Positions 49,841-58,496 of a DNA stretch of 64,000 nt are shown one piece after another; position 1 is the stretch's first letter; every line of letters starts with the position of its first letter. A program made the translations under genes and the position numbers. The notes beneath the pieces are model-generated. The model ran no database searches, was not told where the DNA came from, and saw only the letters and a program-made list of their open reading frames with translations. Location: the NCBI GenBank assembly GCA_020444245.1, contig JAHLLI010000010.1:1-64000 (forward strand), written 5' to 3'. This DNA comes from Actinomycetales bacterium (lineage in GTDB: Bacteria > Actinomycetota > Actinomycetes > Actinomycetales > Cellulomonadaceae).

Positions 49841-50560
49841 TCAGGCGCCCGGGTTCTTGAGTGCGGCGAGCCGCGCCTCTACCTCCACCGCCGCGCTGGA
49901 CGCCTCGAGCTCCTCGAACTGCGCGTCGAGCGAGGATGCTGCGACCTCTGCCTGCCCGGCGGCCTTGGCCTCCTCGCGCCGCACCTTGTCCTCGAAGCGG
50001 GAGAGCTCGCTCGTCGGGTCGAGCACGTGGGTCGCCGACAGTGCGCCCTGGACCTTGGACTGGGCCTCGGCGCTCTTCTGCCGGGCGACCAGCGCGTCTC
50101 GGCGGGTCTTGAGGTCGACCAGCTTGTCCTTCATCGCGTCGAGTCCGGACTTGAGCTTCTCGACGACCTCGGTCTGCGAGGCGACCATCGGCTCGACCGC
50201 GGTGGCCTCCTGCTCGGCGGTGATCTGCTTGCCGATCGCGACCTTGGCGAGGTTGTCGAACTTGTCGGCGTCCGCCGGGTTGCCCGCGGCCCGCAACTCG
50301 TCCGCACGGCTCGACGCGGCGAGCGCCTTGCGCCCCCAGTCCGCCGCCGCCGCGACGTCGGCGGCATGGTCCTGCTCGGCCAGACGCAGGTTCCCGATGG
50401 TCTGGGCGACGGCGTCTTGGGCCTCGGCGATGCTGTTCGTGTAGTCGCGGATCAGTTGGTCGATCATCTTGCCCGGGTCCTCCGCGCGGTCCAGCAGCGA
50501 GTTGATGTTCGCCTTCGCGAGCTGGGTGATACGACCGAGCACCGTCTGCTTGTCTGCCAT
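49841..50560 (-). CDS. pspA: PspA/IM30-family membrane-stress protein
   Basis: A 239-residue coiled-coil protein with the family start (LGRITQLAKANINSLLDRAE, then DPGKMIDQLIRDYTNSIAEA) and the amphipathic N-terminal helix that binds stressed membranes. Long Ala/Glu helices fill residues 25-220. ATG 50560 has GAGAGGAAC upstream. Its first 97 bases overlap the end of the preceding gene in another frame. Confidence 0.92.
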   Translation of the reverse strand: MADKQTVLGRITQLAKANINSLLDRAEDPGKMIDQLIRDYTNSIAEAQDAVAQTIGNLRLAEQDHAADVAAAADWGRKALAASSRADELRAAGNPADADKFDNLAKVAIGKQITAEQEATAVEPMVASQTEVVEKLKSGLDAMKDKLVDLKTRRDALVARQKSAEAQSKVQGALSATHVLDPTSELSRFEDKVRREEAKAAGQAEVAASSLDAQFEELEASSAAVEVEARLAALKNPGA

Positions 50561-52074
50561 CTTCGTTCCTCTCGTAGGTGGTGCTGTCGTCCCGCGATGA
50601 GCATCGGGACGGGGAAGTGGGTGTGGGGCCAGCAGCCCCGTCCGCCAAGACCGCGACCTCGGCCTCGGCCTCGCAGGATCTGGTCGACGAGGATCCCGCC
50701 GAGCATCACTTCCGCGCTCCCGGAGGCGCCGGGTGGGGCTCCACCGGGACCTCGCGGTCTTTGCCCCCTGGGAGGCGCTACGTCGTGTTCCGCCAGGACC
50801 CGGGCCTGCTGGACGAGCCGGGCGGCGCTGTTCGCCTCCGTGAACGCGTCCTCGACCTCATCGCTCGCCTGAAGCTGTGCCCGTTCGGCGTGGCGCACGG
50901 CATCGGCCAGCCGCGTGCGAGCCTCCGCGCCGACGGCGGCTCGGTGCGTGTCGATGTAGGAGCTCACTGCGCCGATCCGGGCATTCGTCTGGTCAAGGAG
51001 CTCGGTGAGCCGCGCGCGAGCCTTCTCGGCTTTCGCCGCGTGCTCGCGCAGCGGCGCCAGGGCGGCTGCGAGCTCGGTGGGGCGCTGCGTCAGGACGCGC
51101 AGCGCCCCGAGGGGACCACCGTCCGTGGTGGCGTCCTGCGCGGCTGCGAGCGCGGCGGTCGCGGCGGACGCCGCGGAGCCGAGCGCGGGATCCCCGGGCG
51201 CAAGCCGCTCGGCCTGGGCGATCTCCTCGCGCAACGCTGTGACAGCTGCGCCCAGGTGGCTCTCGGCGGCCTGGAGCTGCGCGGGGAGCTGGTCGACCTC
51301 GTCGAGAAGCCCGGCCGCCCGGTCGACGGCTGACTGTGCGGCCCGGGCTGCCGCGACCGCTGCAGCTCGGTCCGCCTGGGCGAGTGCTGCGCGACCCGTC
51401 GCGACACTCGCGGCCGCCTCACCCGCAACGGTGCCGACCAGATCGGGATGGGCGTTGACCTGGGCTAGCGAGACGCTGGCGTACGAGTGCGCCAGCACCT
51501 CGAGGGTCCTTCGGGCAGCAGCGCTGCGCGCACGGAGCAGTTCCTCCCGCCCGGCGAGTTCGTCGAGCAAGGCCGGGGCCCGGGCCTGGGCGGCGCGCTC
51601 GGAGTCGAAGTCGTGCGCGTGGGCTTCGAGCCCGCGCGTGACCTCACGGCAGATCCGGATGATCTCGGTCGAGACCGCCCGGGCCCGAAGTTCGCTCGAC
51701 GCCGCAGCGCCATCAAGCTCGCCCCGCAGGGCGAAGGCGCGCGCGACGCTCACCTTGGCGGCGGCGACGGCCGACTCCAGCGGGGCAGCCGCCCGGGAGC
51801 CGAACTGCGCCTGGGCGAAGCCGAGCTCCTGCTCCCGGTTCTTGAGCGCGTCGTCGATCGCGACGAGTGAAGCGTTCGCACGACTGCGAAGCGAAGCCGT
51901 CGACTCCGCTTCGAGCTCGGCGCTAGCGCGGTCACTTGCACCGCTGGGCAACTCCCTGCGCCGACGTCGGGCGTCCCGGCGCCCGACGGCCACGAGGATC
52001 CCGACCAGCACGCCAAGGATGGCCAACAGCACGCCGGTACCGATCACCGCGATCGTGCCGAACTGACCGCTCAT
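50464..52074 (-). CDS. Coiled-coil membrane protein, TPM-family relative lacking the TPM domain
   Basis: A 536-codon frame. ATG 52074 follows GAAGGGAAAG. A single N-terminal helix (IAVIGTGVLLAILGVLVGILVAV) precedes about 380 residues of Ala-rich coiled coil typical of the middle of actinobacterial TPM-domain proteins, but the TPM domain is absent. The C-terminus starts the usual Gly-rich tail (GGILVDQILRGRGRGRGLGG) and then reads through unrelated sequence 97 bp into pspA, as if its own stop had been deleted. It may anchor PspA at the membrane. Confidence 0.7.
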   Translation of the reverse strand: MSGQFGTIAVIGTGVLLAILGVLVGILVAVGRRDARRRRRELPSGASDRASAELEAESTASLRSRANASLVAIDDALKNREQELGFAQAQFGSRAAAPLESAVAAAKVSVARAFALRGELDGAAASSELRARAVSTEIIRICREVTRGLEAHAHDFDSERAAQARAPALLDELAGREELLRARSAAARRTLEVLAHSYASVSLAQVNAHPDLVGTVAGEAAASVATGRAALAQADRAAAVAAARAAQSAVDRAAGLLDEVDQLPAQLQAAESHLGAAVTALREEIAQAERLAPGDPALGSAASAATAALAAAQDATTDGGPLGALRVLTQRPTELAAALAPLREHAAKAEKARARLTELLDQTNARIGAVSSYIDTHRAAVGAEARTRLADAVRHAERAQLQASDEVEDAFTEANSAARLVQQARVLAEHDVAPPRGQRPRGPGGAPPGASGSAEVMLGGILVDQILRGRGRGRGLGGRGCWPHTHFPVPMLIAGRQHHLREERRWQTSRRCSVVSPSSRRRTSTRCWTARRTRAR

Positions 52075-53120
52075 GTGTCTTTCCCTTCTTGCGATTCGTT
52101 CCTGAGCGCGGCAGAGTTCGCCCTCGGACCCGCTGCGAGGGGTGCCCCGGGCCTAGGAGAGCGGCAGGTGTCGACAACCTCCCTGGACGCCACGGGTTGC
52201 CGCTCCCGAACGCCCACGCGCAAGTCCCCCCGAGGTAGGACCCCGCCGCGATGAAGGCGGCGAGCATCGAGTCCAGCGTTCTCGGGGTCATCGGGCGTGG
52301 TGCCGCACGTCCGTGCGCCCCCACAGCCTTGACGGCCAGCCACTGGCGCAACGATGAGTGCGATCCGGTCGAACCCGAACGTGCCCGAGCCCATGCGGTC
52401 GAGTTCGGCTGTTCCGCCGCGGTACCTGCCTGTGATGATCGCGCCCCTTCTTTCGGCTTCTCGACTCCATCGTGCGGCCCGCGGCTGTGTGCTAGGCCGC
52501 GGAAGTGGCGAAGGATCGATGAAGAACGCCCACGCCCACCCGGTGAGGACGCGTCAGCCCGCTCGGCCGGCCTCGACCTCCACCTTGTCGACCTGCTGCA
52601 CGTGACCGTGCGGGAGCGCGCGCAAGACGCGCCCGACGGCGCCCGCACCCGTCCACGACCCGGGCCATGGCCCCGGCGCGCAGCAGGTCCAGGGCCTCGT
52701 TGCTGTCCGCGGCGGCCAGAACCCCGGCGATCACGCTGCGCGCCTCCGCGGCCGCATGCGGTCTGGGCACGCTCAGGTCCCCGCCCAGCAGGTCGCTCAC
52801 CCCAACCGTCGCGGCCAGCTGAAGGACCGGAACCGGGCCGCGAGAGGCTTCCACCTACGAGATGCCCTTCGGGAGCGGGCCGGACTGGACGTCGCAAGCC
52901 ACACCCTCCCTGCCCAGGAAGGCGTTCGCGCTCTCCCCCACGCACCACGACCCACCTCACACCGATGCGGATCAGGGCTCAGCGACGCTGAAACCATGAA
53001 GACTCGATCAAGGCATTGCCGGACCCGCTCTCCCGAGTGTCCCGACGTGTATCGGTGGCGCATGGTGGAAACACGTCGCCGGCTCGTGGTGGGCCGGCCG
53101 ACCCCGACCAGGAGGAACTG
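52075..53120. other. Long stretch without an intact gene
   Basis: No frame has both a start signal and protein character throughout. A degenerate copy of the direct-repeat box is at 52507-52526. A minus-strand frame (52492-52854) begins with protein-like sequence (PVLQLAATVGVSDLLGGDLS and EARSVIAGVLAAADSNEALD) but ends in random composition, so a gene remnant is likely. The minus strand at 52394 reads MGSGTFGFDRIALIVA, possibly a decayed SHOCT-like start. Confidence 0.45.
52507..52526 (-). promoter_or_regulatory. Degenerate copy of the direct-repeat box
   Basis: TTCTTCATC-GA-TCCTTCGCC on the minus strand. The first half-site is perfect and the second has two differences from TTCTTCGTC, with the same 11-bp spacing as the other boxes. 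No intact gene follows. Confidence 0.4.
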
Positions 53121-53513
53121 ATGGATTTCCAGCGCACCGCACAGGTCGACCTGCCCTTCGCCGAGGCGGTGACCCGGACCCGCGAGGCGCTCGGCGCGCA
53201 CGGCTTCGGCATCATCACCGAGATCGACATGCAGGCGACCCTCCTGGCCAAGCGCGGCGCCCAGATCGAGCCCTACATCATCCTCGGAGCGTGCAACCCG
53301 GCCCTGGCCGAGGGCGCGCTCGCCGCCGACCCCCGGATCGGCGTGCTGCTGCCGTGCAGCGTCGTGGTGCGGTCGACCGGGCCCGACCAGAGCGAGGTCC
53401 ACGTCTTCGACCCCGATCTCATCCCCGCCGTCACCGGCAACGAAGCGCTGACCGGCTACGCCGACGATGCCGGGTCCCGGCTCGCCGAGGCGCTCGACGA
53501 CCTCGGCTCGTAG
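53121..53513 (+). CDS. DUF302-family protein
   Basis: A 130-residue protein of the DUF302 fold (TREALGAHGFGIITEIDMQA, then YIILGACNPALAEGALAADP, then LLPCSVVVR and the late DPDLIPAVTGNEAL). ATG 53121 has AGGAGGAAC four bases upstream. These proteins are often linked to redox and metal stress and some may bind heme or metal. The two Cys (GACNP and LLPCS) are family positions. Confidence 0.88.
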   Translation: MDFQRTAQVDLPFAEAVTRTREALGAHGFGIITEIDMQATLLAKRGAQIEPYIILGACNPALAEGALAADPRIGVLLPCSVVVRSTGPDQSEVHVFDPDLIPAVTGNEALTGYADDAGSRLAEALDDLGS

Positions 53514-53986
53514 TCCATGCCGGGCAGGCGCCTGGACCGGCCCGGAGCACCACCGCCGCGCCCCTACATCAATCTCGGCGCCTGCGACCCGACCCGGTGC
53601 ATGGGCGCTGGAGATCGACTGCGGCATGGGATGCCGCTTCCGTGTCGCCGCGTGGGCCGGCAACCGGGTGCGAGGTCCACGGCGTTGGTGCCGGACCCGC
53701 GGATCATGAGTTGCCACCCGCGGCCGGCGAGGCGTCGATTCGGCTCCAGGCTGGTCCGAACGACGTCCCGGTCGACGCCGCGACCGGCCTTGACCACCGA
53801 CGAGCTGCGCGCCGCGCTGGACCACCAGGTCTCGGACGGGGCTAGTGCTATCGGCCACTGGCGCCGAGTCGGGCTCGGGTGCCTCGCCTGTCCGACGCCG
53901 GGTGGTCACCGGCCAGTGCTCGCCCGGCCAGTGCTGGCTGACAGAGCGGCGCAGGCCCGGCGTCGGCAATCGGGAGGAGAGCAGTG
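53514..53986. other. Stretch with a DUF302 remnant
   Basis: At 53565-53595 the plus strand reads YINLGACDPTR, like the centre of the DUF302 gene just upstream (YIILGACNP), but the surrounding frame is open only briefly. Further on a frame reads LTTDELRAALDHQVSDGASA with no start. Both are probably decayed copies. Confidence 0.4.
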
Positions 53987-54265
53987 ATGGCAGGGATTCT
54001 GGAAGGCGCTCTCGCGGCCAGCACCTTGGAGGCGGCAGGTACCAGCCTGGTGAACGTCGGTGCTGGATGGTCGAGCCTCACGGCCTGGCTGGTCGCGGCC
54101 ACGGCTCTCGCCGTGCTGGCCGGTGTGGCCTGGTGGATAGCAGATCCTTCTCGACGGCGGAGTCGTCCAGGGAGCGCACAGGGGCACAGGTATGGGCCCG
54201 GGGTCGAACGGCGACCGCGGCCGGGCAAGCGTCCGGGCGAGCATCACCGTTCCGAAGTGCGCTGA
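53987..54265 (+). CDS. Small membrane protein
   Basis: Ninety-two residues. ATG 53987 has GGGAGGAGAG about 7 bases upstream. One membrane helix (LTAWLVAATALAVLAGVAWWIA) is followed by a basic, low-complexity tail. The end may be random sequence. Function unknown. Confidence 0.45.
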   Translation: MAGILEGALAASTLEAAGTSLVNVGAGWSSLTAWLVAATALAVLAGVAWWIADPSRRRSRPGSAQGHRYGPGVERRPRPGKRPGEHHRSEVR

Positions 54266-54626
54266 GCCCAAATCCGAGCCGTGTGTCCGACTTCCCCGAG
54301 CAGTTGTGCGCCGAGCCTAACCTGGCGTGGCGGCCATGCCTTCGCAGCGGCGCCGATGCACCTCAGCCACCCCGCGGTGGCTCGGACCCCTAGAGCCGAG
54401 CGAGCTGCGGCTACCGTGGGACGGCATGCCCCGCGTCGGAGATCGGCATGGCGGGACGGCGCTTGGCGCCCGCGGCGCCCGTGCGCCCCACGGGATGCGA
54501 ACCCCCAGGTGGGCGGCCCTGAGGACGGCTGCCGAGCGGTCGACGGTCGTCCACGCGAGCGCCTGCCCGCGAGGCGGCGGAGTGATCGGCGTTTGGGTAG
54601 ATGCTCCTGGGCGTGCGACCCGGCGG
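54266..54626. other. Gene-free stretch, nothing recognised
   Basis: Several overlapping frames exist on both strands, none with a ribosome site or recognisable product. Confidence 0.45.
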
Positions 54627-55211
54627 TCATCGGGGGTTGCGCTCGATGAGGCTGTCGGTCGCCCGGTCGACGATGCGTGTGGCCAGGGCGTCGTCGAGGG
54701 GTAGTCCGGTGAGGTAACGGCGGTGGAACAGGGGGCCGGCGAGGGCGTCCAGGAGGTCGTCGGGGTCGATGTCGGGGACCGGTTCACCGCGCTCCCGCGC
54801 GTGATCGAGGACTTCGCGGACGGCGTTGTGGCGGCGGGCAGCTTCTTGGTGGTGCAGTCCGGCGAAGGCGGGGTCGCGCTCGGCGGCGTCGATCAGGGCG
54901 GGCATCAGTGTGGCGGCCGGGTTGTCGGTCAGCGCTCGGGACAGGCCGGTGACCAGGGCCAGCAGATCGGAGCGCAGGCTGCCGGTGTCGGGGGTGGGCG
55001 GGGTCGGGAGGACACTGGCGAAGGCGTCCAGGATGAGCGGGTGCTGGTGGGCCCAGCGCCGGCAAATGGTGGTCTTGGCCACCCCTGACCGGTCGGCGAC
55101 CGCCTCGATCGTGGTGGCTGCCACTCCCCGCTCGGTGAGCAGTTCGACGGTCGCGGCGAGGACCGCTGCCCGTGACCGCAGGACCCGCGGGTCGACCCGC
55201 TCGGCCGACAT
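54627..55211 (-). CDS. TetR-family regulator
   Basis: A 194-residue repressor with HTH VELLTERGVAATTIEAVADRSGVAKTTICRRW (residues 22-53) and a C-terminal TetR_C_33-like domain (DDLLDALAGPLFHRRYLTG). It ends the operon with the NmrA-like and nitroreductase genes and starts 3 bp after the NmrA-like stop. A palindrome upstream of the operon is its probable operator. Confidence 0.9.
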   Translation of the reverse strand: MSAERVDPRVLRSRAAVLAATVELLTERGVAATTIEAVADRSGVAKTTICRRWAHQHPLILDAFASVLPTPPTPDTGSLRSDLLALVTGLSRALTDNPAATLMPALIDAAERDPAFAGLHHQEAARRHNAVREVLDHARERGEPVPDIDPDDLLDALAGPLFHRRYLTGLPLDDALATRIVDRATDSLIERNPR

Positions 55212-55214
55212 CGC

Positions 55215-56090
55215 TCAGGCCCCGGCCGGCGCCGGGGCACGCCACAGGTGCCGGTGGTCGTGCACGTAGTCCCGCACGGTGCGCCCGGGGCGACCCAGCA
55301 GCCGGGCAAGGGTGGGATCGACGTCGGCGGCCTGCCCCCGGCGCAGGCCCGTGTGCAGCACGGTCTGGACCACGACCTGTGCCAGTGGCATGCCGTGGCG
55401 GCGCAGGTGGGCGGCGTAGCCCAGCACCCCCGCGGGCCGGTAGGTCACCGTGCGGCCGAGCTCGGCGGTCAAGATCTCGGCGACCTCGGTGAAGTCCAGC
55501 GCCTCGGGGCCGGTCAGGGTGTACCCGGCCCCCCGGTGGGCGGCCGGGTCGGCGAAGACCGTGGCGGCGACGTCCCCCAGGTCGCGGGTGTCGATGAACG
55601 CCGCCCGCCCCGCCCCGGCCGGCAGGTAGAGGCGGTCGTCCCCGACGATGTCGTCGCGGTAGGCGTCGGCCAGGTTCTGCGCGAAGAACCCGGGGCGCAG
55701 GATGGTCCACGACGCGCACGCGCGGACGCGCGTCTCGACGCGGTGGTGGGGAACCGCCGGGTTGGTGTCAGCGCCAGTGACCGAGGAGAAGACCACGTGG
55801 CCCACCCCCGCCTCGCGGGCCGCGTCGATCAGCGCGCCCAGGGTCGGGCCGACCCGCGTGATCGCCGGGGGCCGCACCAGGAACAGCCCCTCGGCGCCGC
55901 GCACCGCCGCACCGAAGGTCGTCGGGTCGTGCAGGTCCAGCCGGACCGTGTCCACGCCGGGCAACCTGGCCGCGAGCCGGCCGGGGTCGGTGCCCGCCGC
56001 TCGCACCGGCAGCCCGGCGGCCAGCAGCGAGGCAACCGCCGCACTGCCCACGTTGCCCGAGGCGCCGATCACCAGAACAGGACCGTTCAC
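55215..56090 (-). CDS. NmrA-like NAD(P)-binding epimerase/reductase
   Basis: A 291-residue Rossmann protein with VLVIGASGNVGSAAVASLLAAGL at the N-terminus (GxxGxxG), then TVRLDLHDP, and FSSVTGAD. The TyrxxxLys catalytic pair is not evident, as in many NmrA proteins. The start is GTG 56090, overlapping the upstream stop by 4 bp. It may act as quinone reductase or redox sensor. Confidence 0.88.
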   Translation of the reverse strand: MNGPVLVIGASGNVGSAAVASLLAAGLPVRAAGTDPGRLAARLPGVDTVRLDLHDPTTFGAAVRGAEGLFLVRPPAITRVGPTLGALIDAAREAGVGHVVFSSVTGADTNPAVPHHRVETRVRACASWTILRPGFFAQNLADAYRDDIVGDDRLYLPAGAGRAAFIDTRDLGDVAATVFADPAAHRGAGYTLTGPEALDFTEVAEILTAELGRTVTYRPAGVLGYAAHLRRHGMPLAQVVVQTVLHTGLRRGQAADVDPTLARLLGRPGRTVRDYVHDHRHLWRAPAPAGA

Positions 56091-56527
56091 GAGCCGGCGA
56101 CCTTCAGGTAGATCAGCGAGAGGCCGTCTCGGCGGGCTGCGTCCGCGAGCTCGTCGAGGCTGGGAACGCGGTCCAGGTTGATCCGGATACTCATCCGACG
56201 GCCCGCACGTTCGAACCCCACCTCCTCGACCAGTGATCGGTATCCCACGGCGACCGCCTCGGGGTCCTCGACCAGGTCTACCACCGCTGGGACCCGCACC
56301 CCGCGCAGCGTCACCGCCACCGGCACCGCCCCACCGCGAAGGTTGACCCGCCAGGTCGCGCTGGTCAGCACCAGCAACCGGCCGTCGCCGGTCGGCCGGT
56401 GGGCGACAGGCACGGTGATCTCGCGACCGCTCTTGCGTCCCGTCACATGCAGCAGCATCAGCTGCTCGCCGACCCGCCCCGAACGCCGGGGGCTGGACAG
56501 GGCCCACCGCATCACCGGGTTGACCAC
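56087..56527 (-). CDS. Deazaflavin (F420)-dependent nitroreductase-family protein
   Basis: About 146 residues of the Ddn/DUF385 split-barrel family: LMLLHVTGRKSGREITVPV, then LLVLTSATWRVNLRGG, and a C-terminal FERAGRRMSIRINLD. These enzymes reduce quinones or activated alkenes with F420H2. The start is uncertain: GTG 56527 and ATG 56512 both fit and neither has a strong ribosome site. First gene of the TetR operon. Confidence 0.8.
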   Translation of the reverse strand: MVNPVMRWALSSPRRSGRVGEQLMLLHVTGRKSGREITVPVAHRPTGDGRLLVLTSATWRVNLRGGAVPVAVTLRGVRVPAVVDLVEDPEAVAVGYRSLVEEVGFERAGRRMSIRINLDRVPSLDELADAARRDGLSLIYLKVAGS

Positions 56528-56607
56528 CCGATAGGGCGCCTTGGGCGGATCCGGAGCCTGGACCGCGGAACGCCCAGCGCGCGGGACGTAGCCACGGCCA
56601 GAGTCTA

Positions 56608-56625
56608 CGCTACGGATGCGTAGCG
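56608..56625. promoter_or_regulatory. Palindrome, probable TetR operator
   Basis: CGCTACG-GATG-CGTAGCG, perfect 7-bp arms, upstream of the nitroreductase-NmrA-TetR operon. A TAGACT word on the minus strand overlaps its edge and could be the -10. Confidence 0.55.
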
Positions 56626-56651
56626 AAACGAGCAGGGGCCGAGCCGTGGGT

Positions 56652-57279
56652 TCAGGTGACGACGAGCAGGGCATACATCCCGGCGGCGTAGTGGCCGGCG
56701 ATGTTGCAGACGAGCTCGTAGCGGCCCGGGGCGAGGTCGAGGGTGACCCAGCCACTGGTGGCCGGGGCGATGCCGTCGCCGGCGCCTTCGGTGCCGGACG
56801 CCGAAGCCTCGCCCAGGCTGGCCGACTCGTCGACCGCGCCGTCGGGCCCGACGGTGCGCTGCCCGACTTGCTGCCCGTCGGCGAGCGGTAGCACGACGAG
56901 CTCGTGGTCGACGCTGCCGTCGTTCGTCAGGCGCAACGTGACCGTTCCTGCGGCGACGGTGGTCCGGTCGGCCTCGAGGAACATCTCCCCACCGGTCCAA
57001 GTCGAACCCGCCCAGGAGCCCATCATCCCGCGGCCGCCCATCATGGCGCCCATGTCGGCGGAGATCAGGTCGACGACGGTGCCGGGCAGCGCCCGGGAGC
57101 TGCCCGCCCCGCTCCCGGAGGTTCCCGCCAGGCCGGTCAGCATCCGGCCGGGACCGGCCTGCGCCACCGCCGAACCGCCGGTCAGCCCGCCGCCGGCCGC
57201 CCAGGCGGCCGAGGCAACCAGCAGTGCGACCGCCGCGACCAAATGAGGCGACCGTCCAGCCACGTGCGCGCCTCGTCAC
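56652..57279 (-). pseudogene. Secreted cupredoxin-like protein (copy B), frameshifted at the 5' end
   Basis: Very similar to the protein at 47603-48229, with the same copper ligands (DHELVV and CNIAGHYAAGM). GTG 57279, overlapping the SHOCT-B stop, reads TRRARGWTVAS, after which one extra T in ATTTGG shifts the frame compared with copy A. The rest (LVAAVALLVASAAWAAGGG onward, 200 residues) is intact from an internal GTG at 57263. It could be made from that start with a shortened anchor, so it may be damaged rather than dead. Confidence 0.7.
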
Positions 57280-57578
57280 CTCGCGCCGCCGCGGCTGTCG
57301 AGGATGGTCGCCTTGATGCTCTGGTAGGTCTCGACGTCGACCTCACCGCGGGCCAGGCGCTGGTCGAGGATCTCCAACGCCGGACCGGCTGCGACGTCGT
57401 CCCGCGGCCCGGCGCCGGTTGGTGGAACGACCGGGGGCCTCGGGATCGGGGGCTGCTGGGTGCGGCCGGGCAGCAGGCGGACCACCAGCCACACGATCAG
57501 CCCGATGAGCGCCAGCCAGAACAGACCCATGCCTATCAAGCCGAACCCACCCATCCCGGTGCCGTACCAACCCATCAT
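57276..57578 (-). CDS. SHOCT-domain small membrane protein (copy B)
   Basis: A 100-residue near twin of the protein at 48226-48528 (MMGWYGTGMGGFGLIGMG, one helix, Pro-rich linker, ALEILDQRLARGEVDVETYQ). First gene of cassette B, with its regulatory box 40-60 bases upstream. Confidence 0.92.
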   Translation of the reverse strand: MMGWYGTGMGGFGLIGMGLFWLALIGLIVWLVVRLLPGRTQQPPIPRPPVVPPTGAGPRDDVAAGPALEILDQRLARGEVDVETYQSIKATILDSRGGAR

Positions 57579-57617
57579 GATCGTGCGTCACGGAGATGTG
57601 AGGCCACCGGTGAGAAC

Positions 57618-57637
57618 GACGAAGAAACCATCAAGAA
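57618..57637 (-). promoter_or_regulatory. Direct-repeat box upstream of SHOCT/cupredoxin operon B
   Basis: TTCTTGATG-GT-TTCTTCGTC on the minus strand, aligned with the box of cassette A and 40 bases before SHOCT-B. Confidence 0.62.
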
Positions 57638-57685
57638 GCGGGCGCACACGCGCTCGCCGTGGCGCCGTCGCAGGCCGGGGGGCGG

Positions 57686-57705
57686 TTCTTCATCGCTTCT
57701 TCATC
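57686..57705 (+). promoter_or_regulatory. Direct-repeat box upstream of the VKOR gene
   Basis: TTCTTCATC-GC-TTCTTCATC, two identical half-sites 11 bp apart, 68 bases before the VKOR start. The divergent pair of boxes could let one regulator switch both operons. Confidence 0.65.
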
Positions 57706-57772
57706 GCCCCTCGACGAGTTCTACGGGCACGGTGCCGATGGTGACCCCACCAAGACCTCGAGGAGCGCCGCG

Positions 57773-58456
57773 ATGAGCCTGGACACCGCAGCACCACCGC
57801 CCGTGCAGCCCGACGACCTGGACCACCTGGCCCCGTCCGGCGACCTGTGGGCCCGCGTGCACCGGATCCGTCACCACAACAGGTTCATCTTCGTGACCAT
57901 GCTCGCCTCGGCCTGCGTGAGCCTGATCGCCTCGTTCGTCCTGTCGATCGACGCGCTGCGCCTGGCGGCGGACCCCGGCGTCCAGCTCGCCTGCGACATC
58001 TCCAGCACGCTGAGCTGCGGCACGGTCGCCCAGGCCTGGCAGGCCCAGCTGTTCGGCTTTCCCAACGCCTTCCTGGGTCTGGTCGCCGAGCCGGTCGTCA
58101 TCACGATCGCCGTAGCGTCGCTCGGCGGGGTGCGGTTCCCCCGCTGGTTCATGCTCTCCGCGCAGACCGTCTACACGCTCGGGCTTGTCTTCGCCTACTG
58201 GCTGTTCACGCAGTCGATGTTCGTCATCCACGCGCTGTGCCCGTGGTGCCTGCTGGTCACGGTGTCGACGACGCTGGTCTTCACCTCGCTCACCCACGTC
58301 AACATCCGCGACGGCAACCTGCCCCTCCCGCCCCGGGCGCTCGCCAAGGCCAGGGCGCTGATCGCCGCCGACGTCGACGCCATCGGTGTCGCTGCCTGGC
58401 TGGTGTTCCTGGCCGCGGCTATCATCGCCACGTACGGACCCGGCCTGTTCGGCTGA
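57773..58456 (+). CDS. Vitamin K epoxide reductase-family disulfide-forming protein
   Basis: A 227-residue membrane protein with five hydrophobic segments. It has the quinone-site motif ALCPWCLLVTV (CPWC) and the loop pair CDISSTLSCGTVAQ, so all four catalytic Cys are present. It reoxidises periplasmic thiol oxidases with menaquinone. ATG 57773 has GAGGAGCG 7 bases upstream; the open frame before it covers the regulatory box. A thioredoxin-like gene lies just downstream on the other strand. Confidence 0.93.
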   Translation: MSLDTAAPPPVQPDDLDHLAPSGDLWARVHRIRHHNRFIFVTMLASACVSLIASFVLSIDALRLAADPGVQLACDISSTLSCGTVAQAWQAQLFGFPNAFLGLVAEPVVITIAVASLGGVRFPRWFMLSAQTVYTLGLVFAYWLFTQSMFVIHALCPWCLLVTVSTTLVFTSLTHVNIRDGNLPLPPRALAKARALIAADVDAIGVAAWLVFLAAAIIATYGPGLFG

Positions 58457-58496
58457 TCCGCAGGGCGAGGCGCGCCGAGCGGAACCCGCGGCGCGG

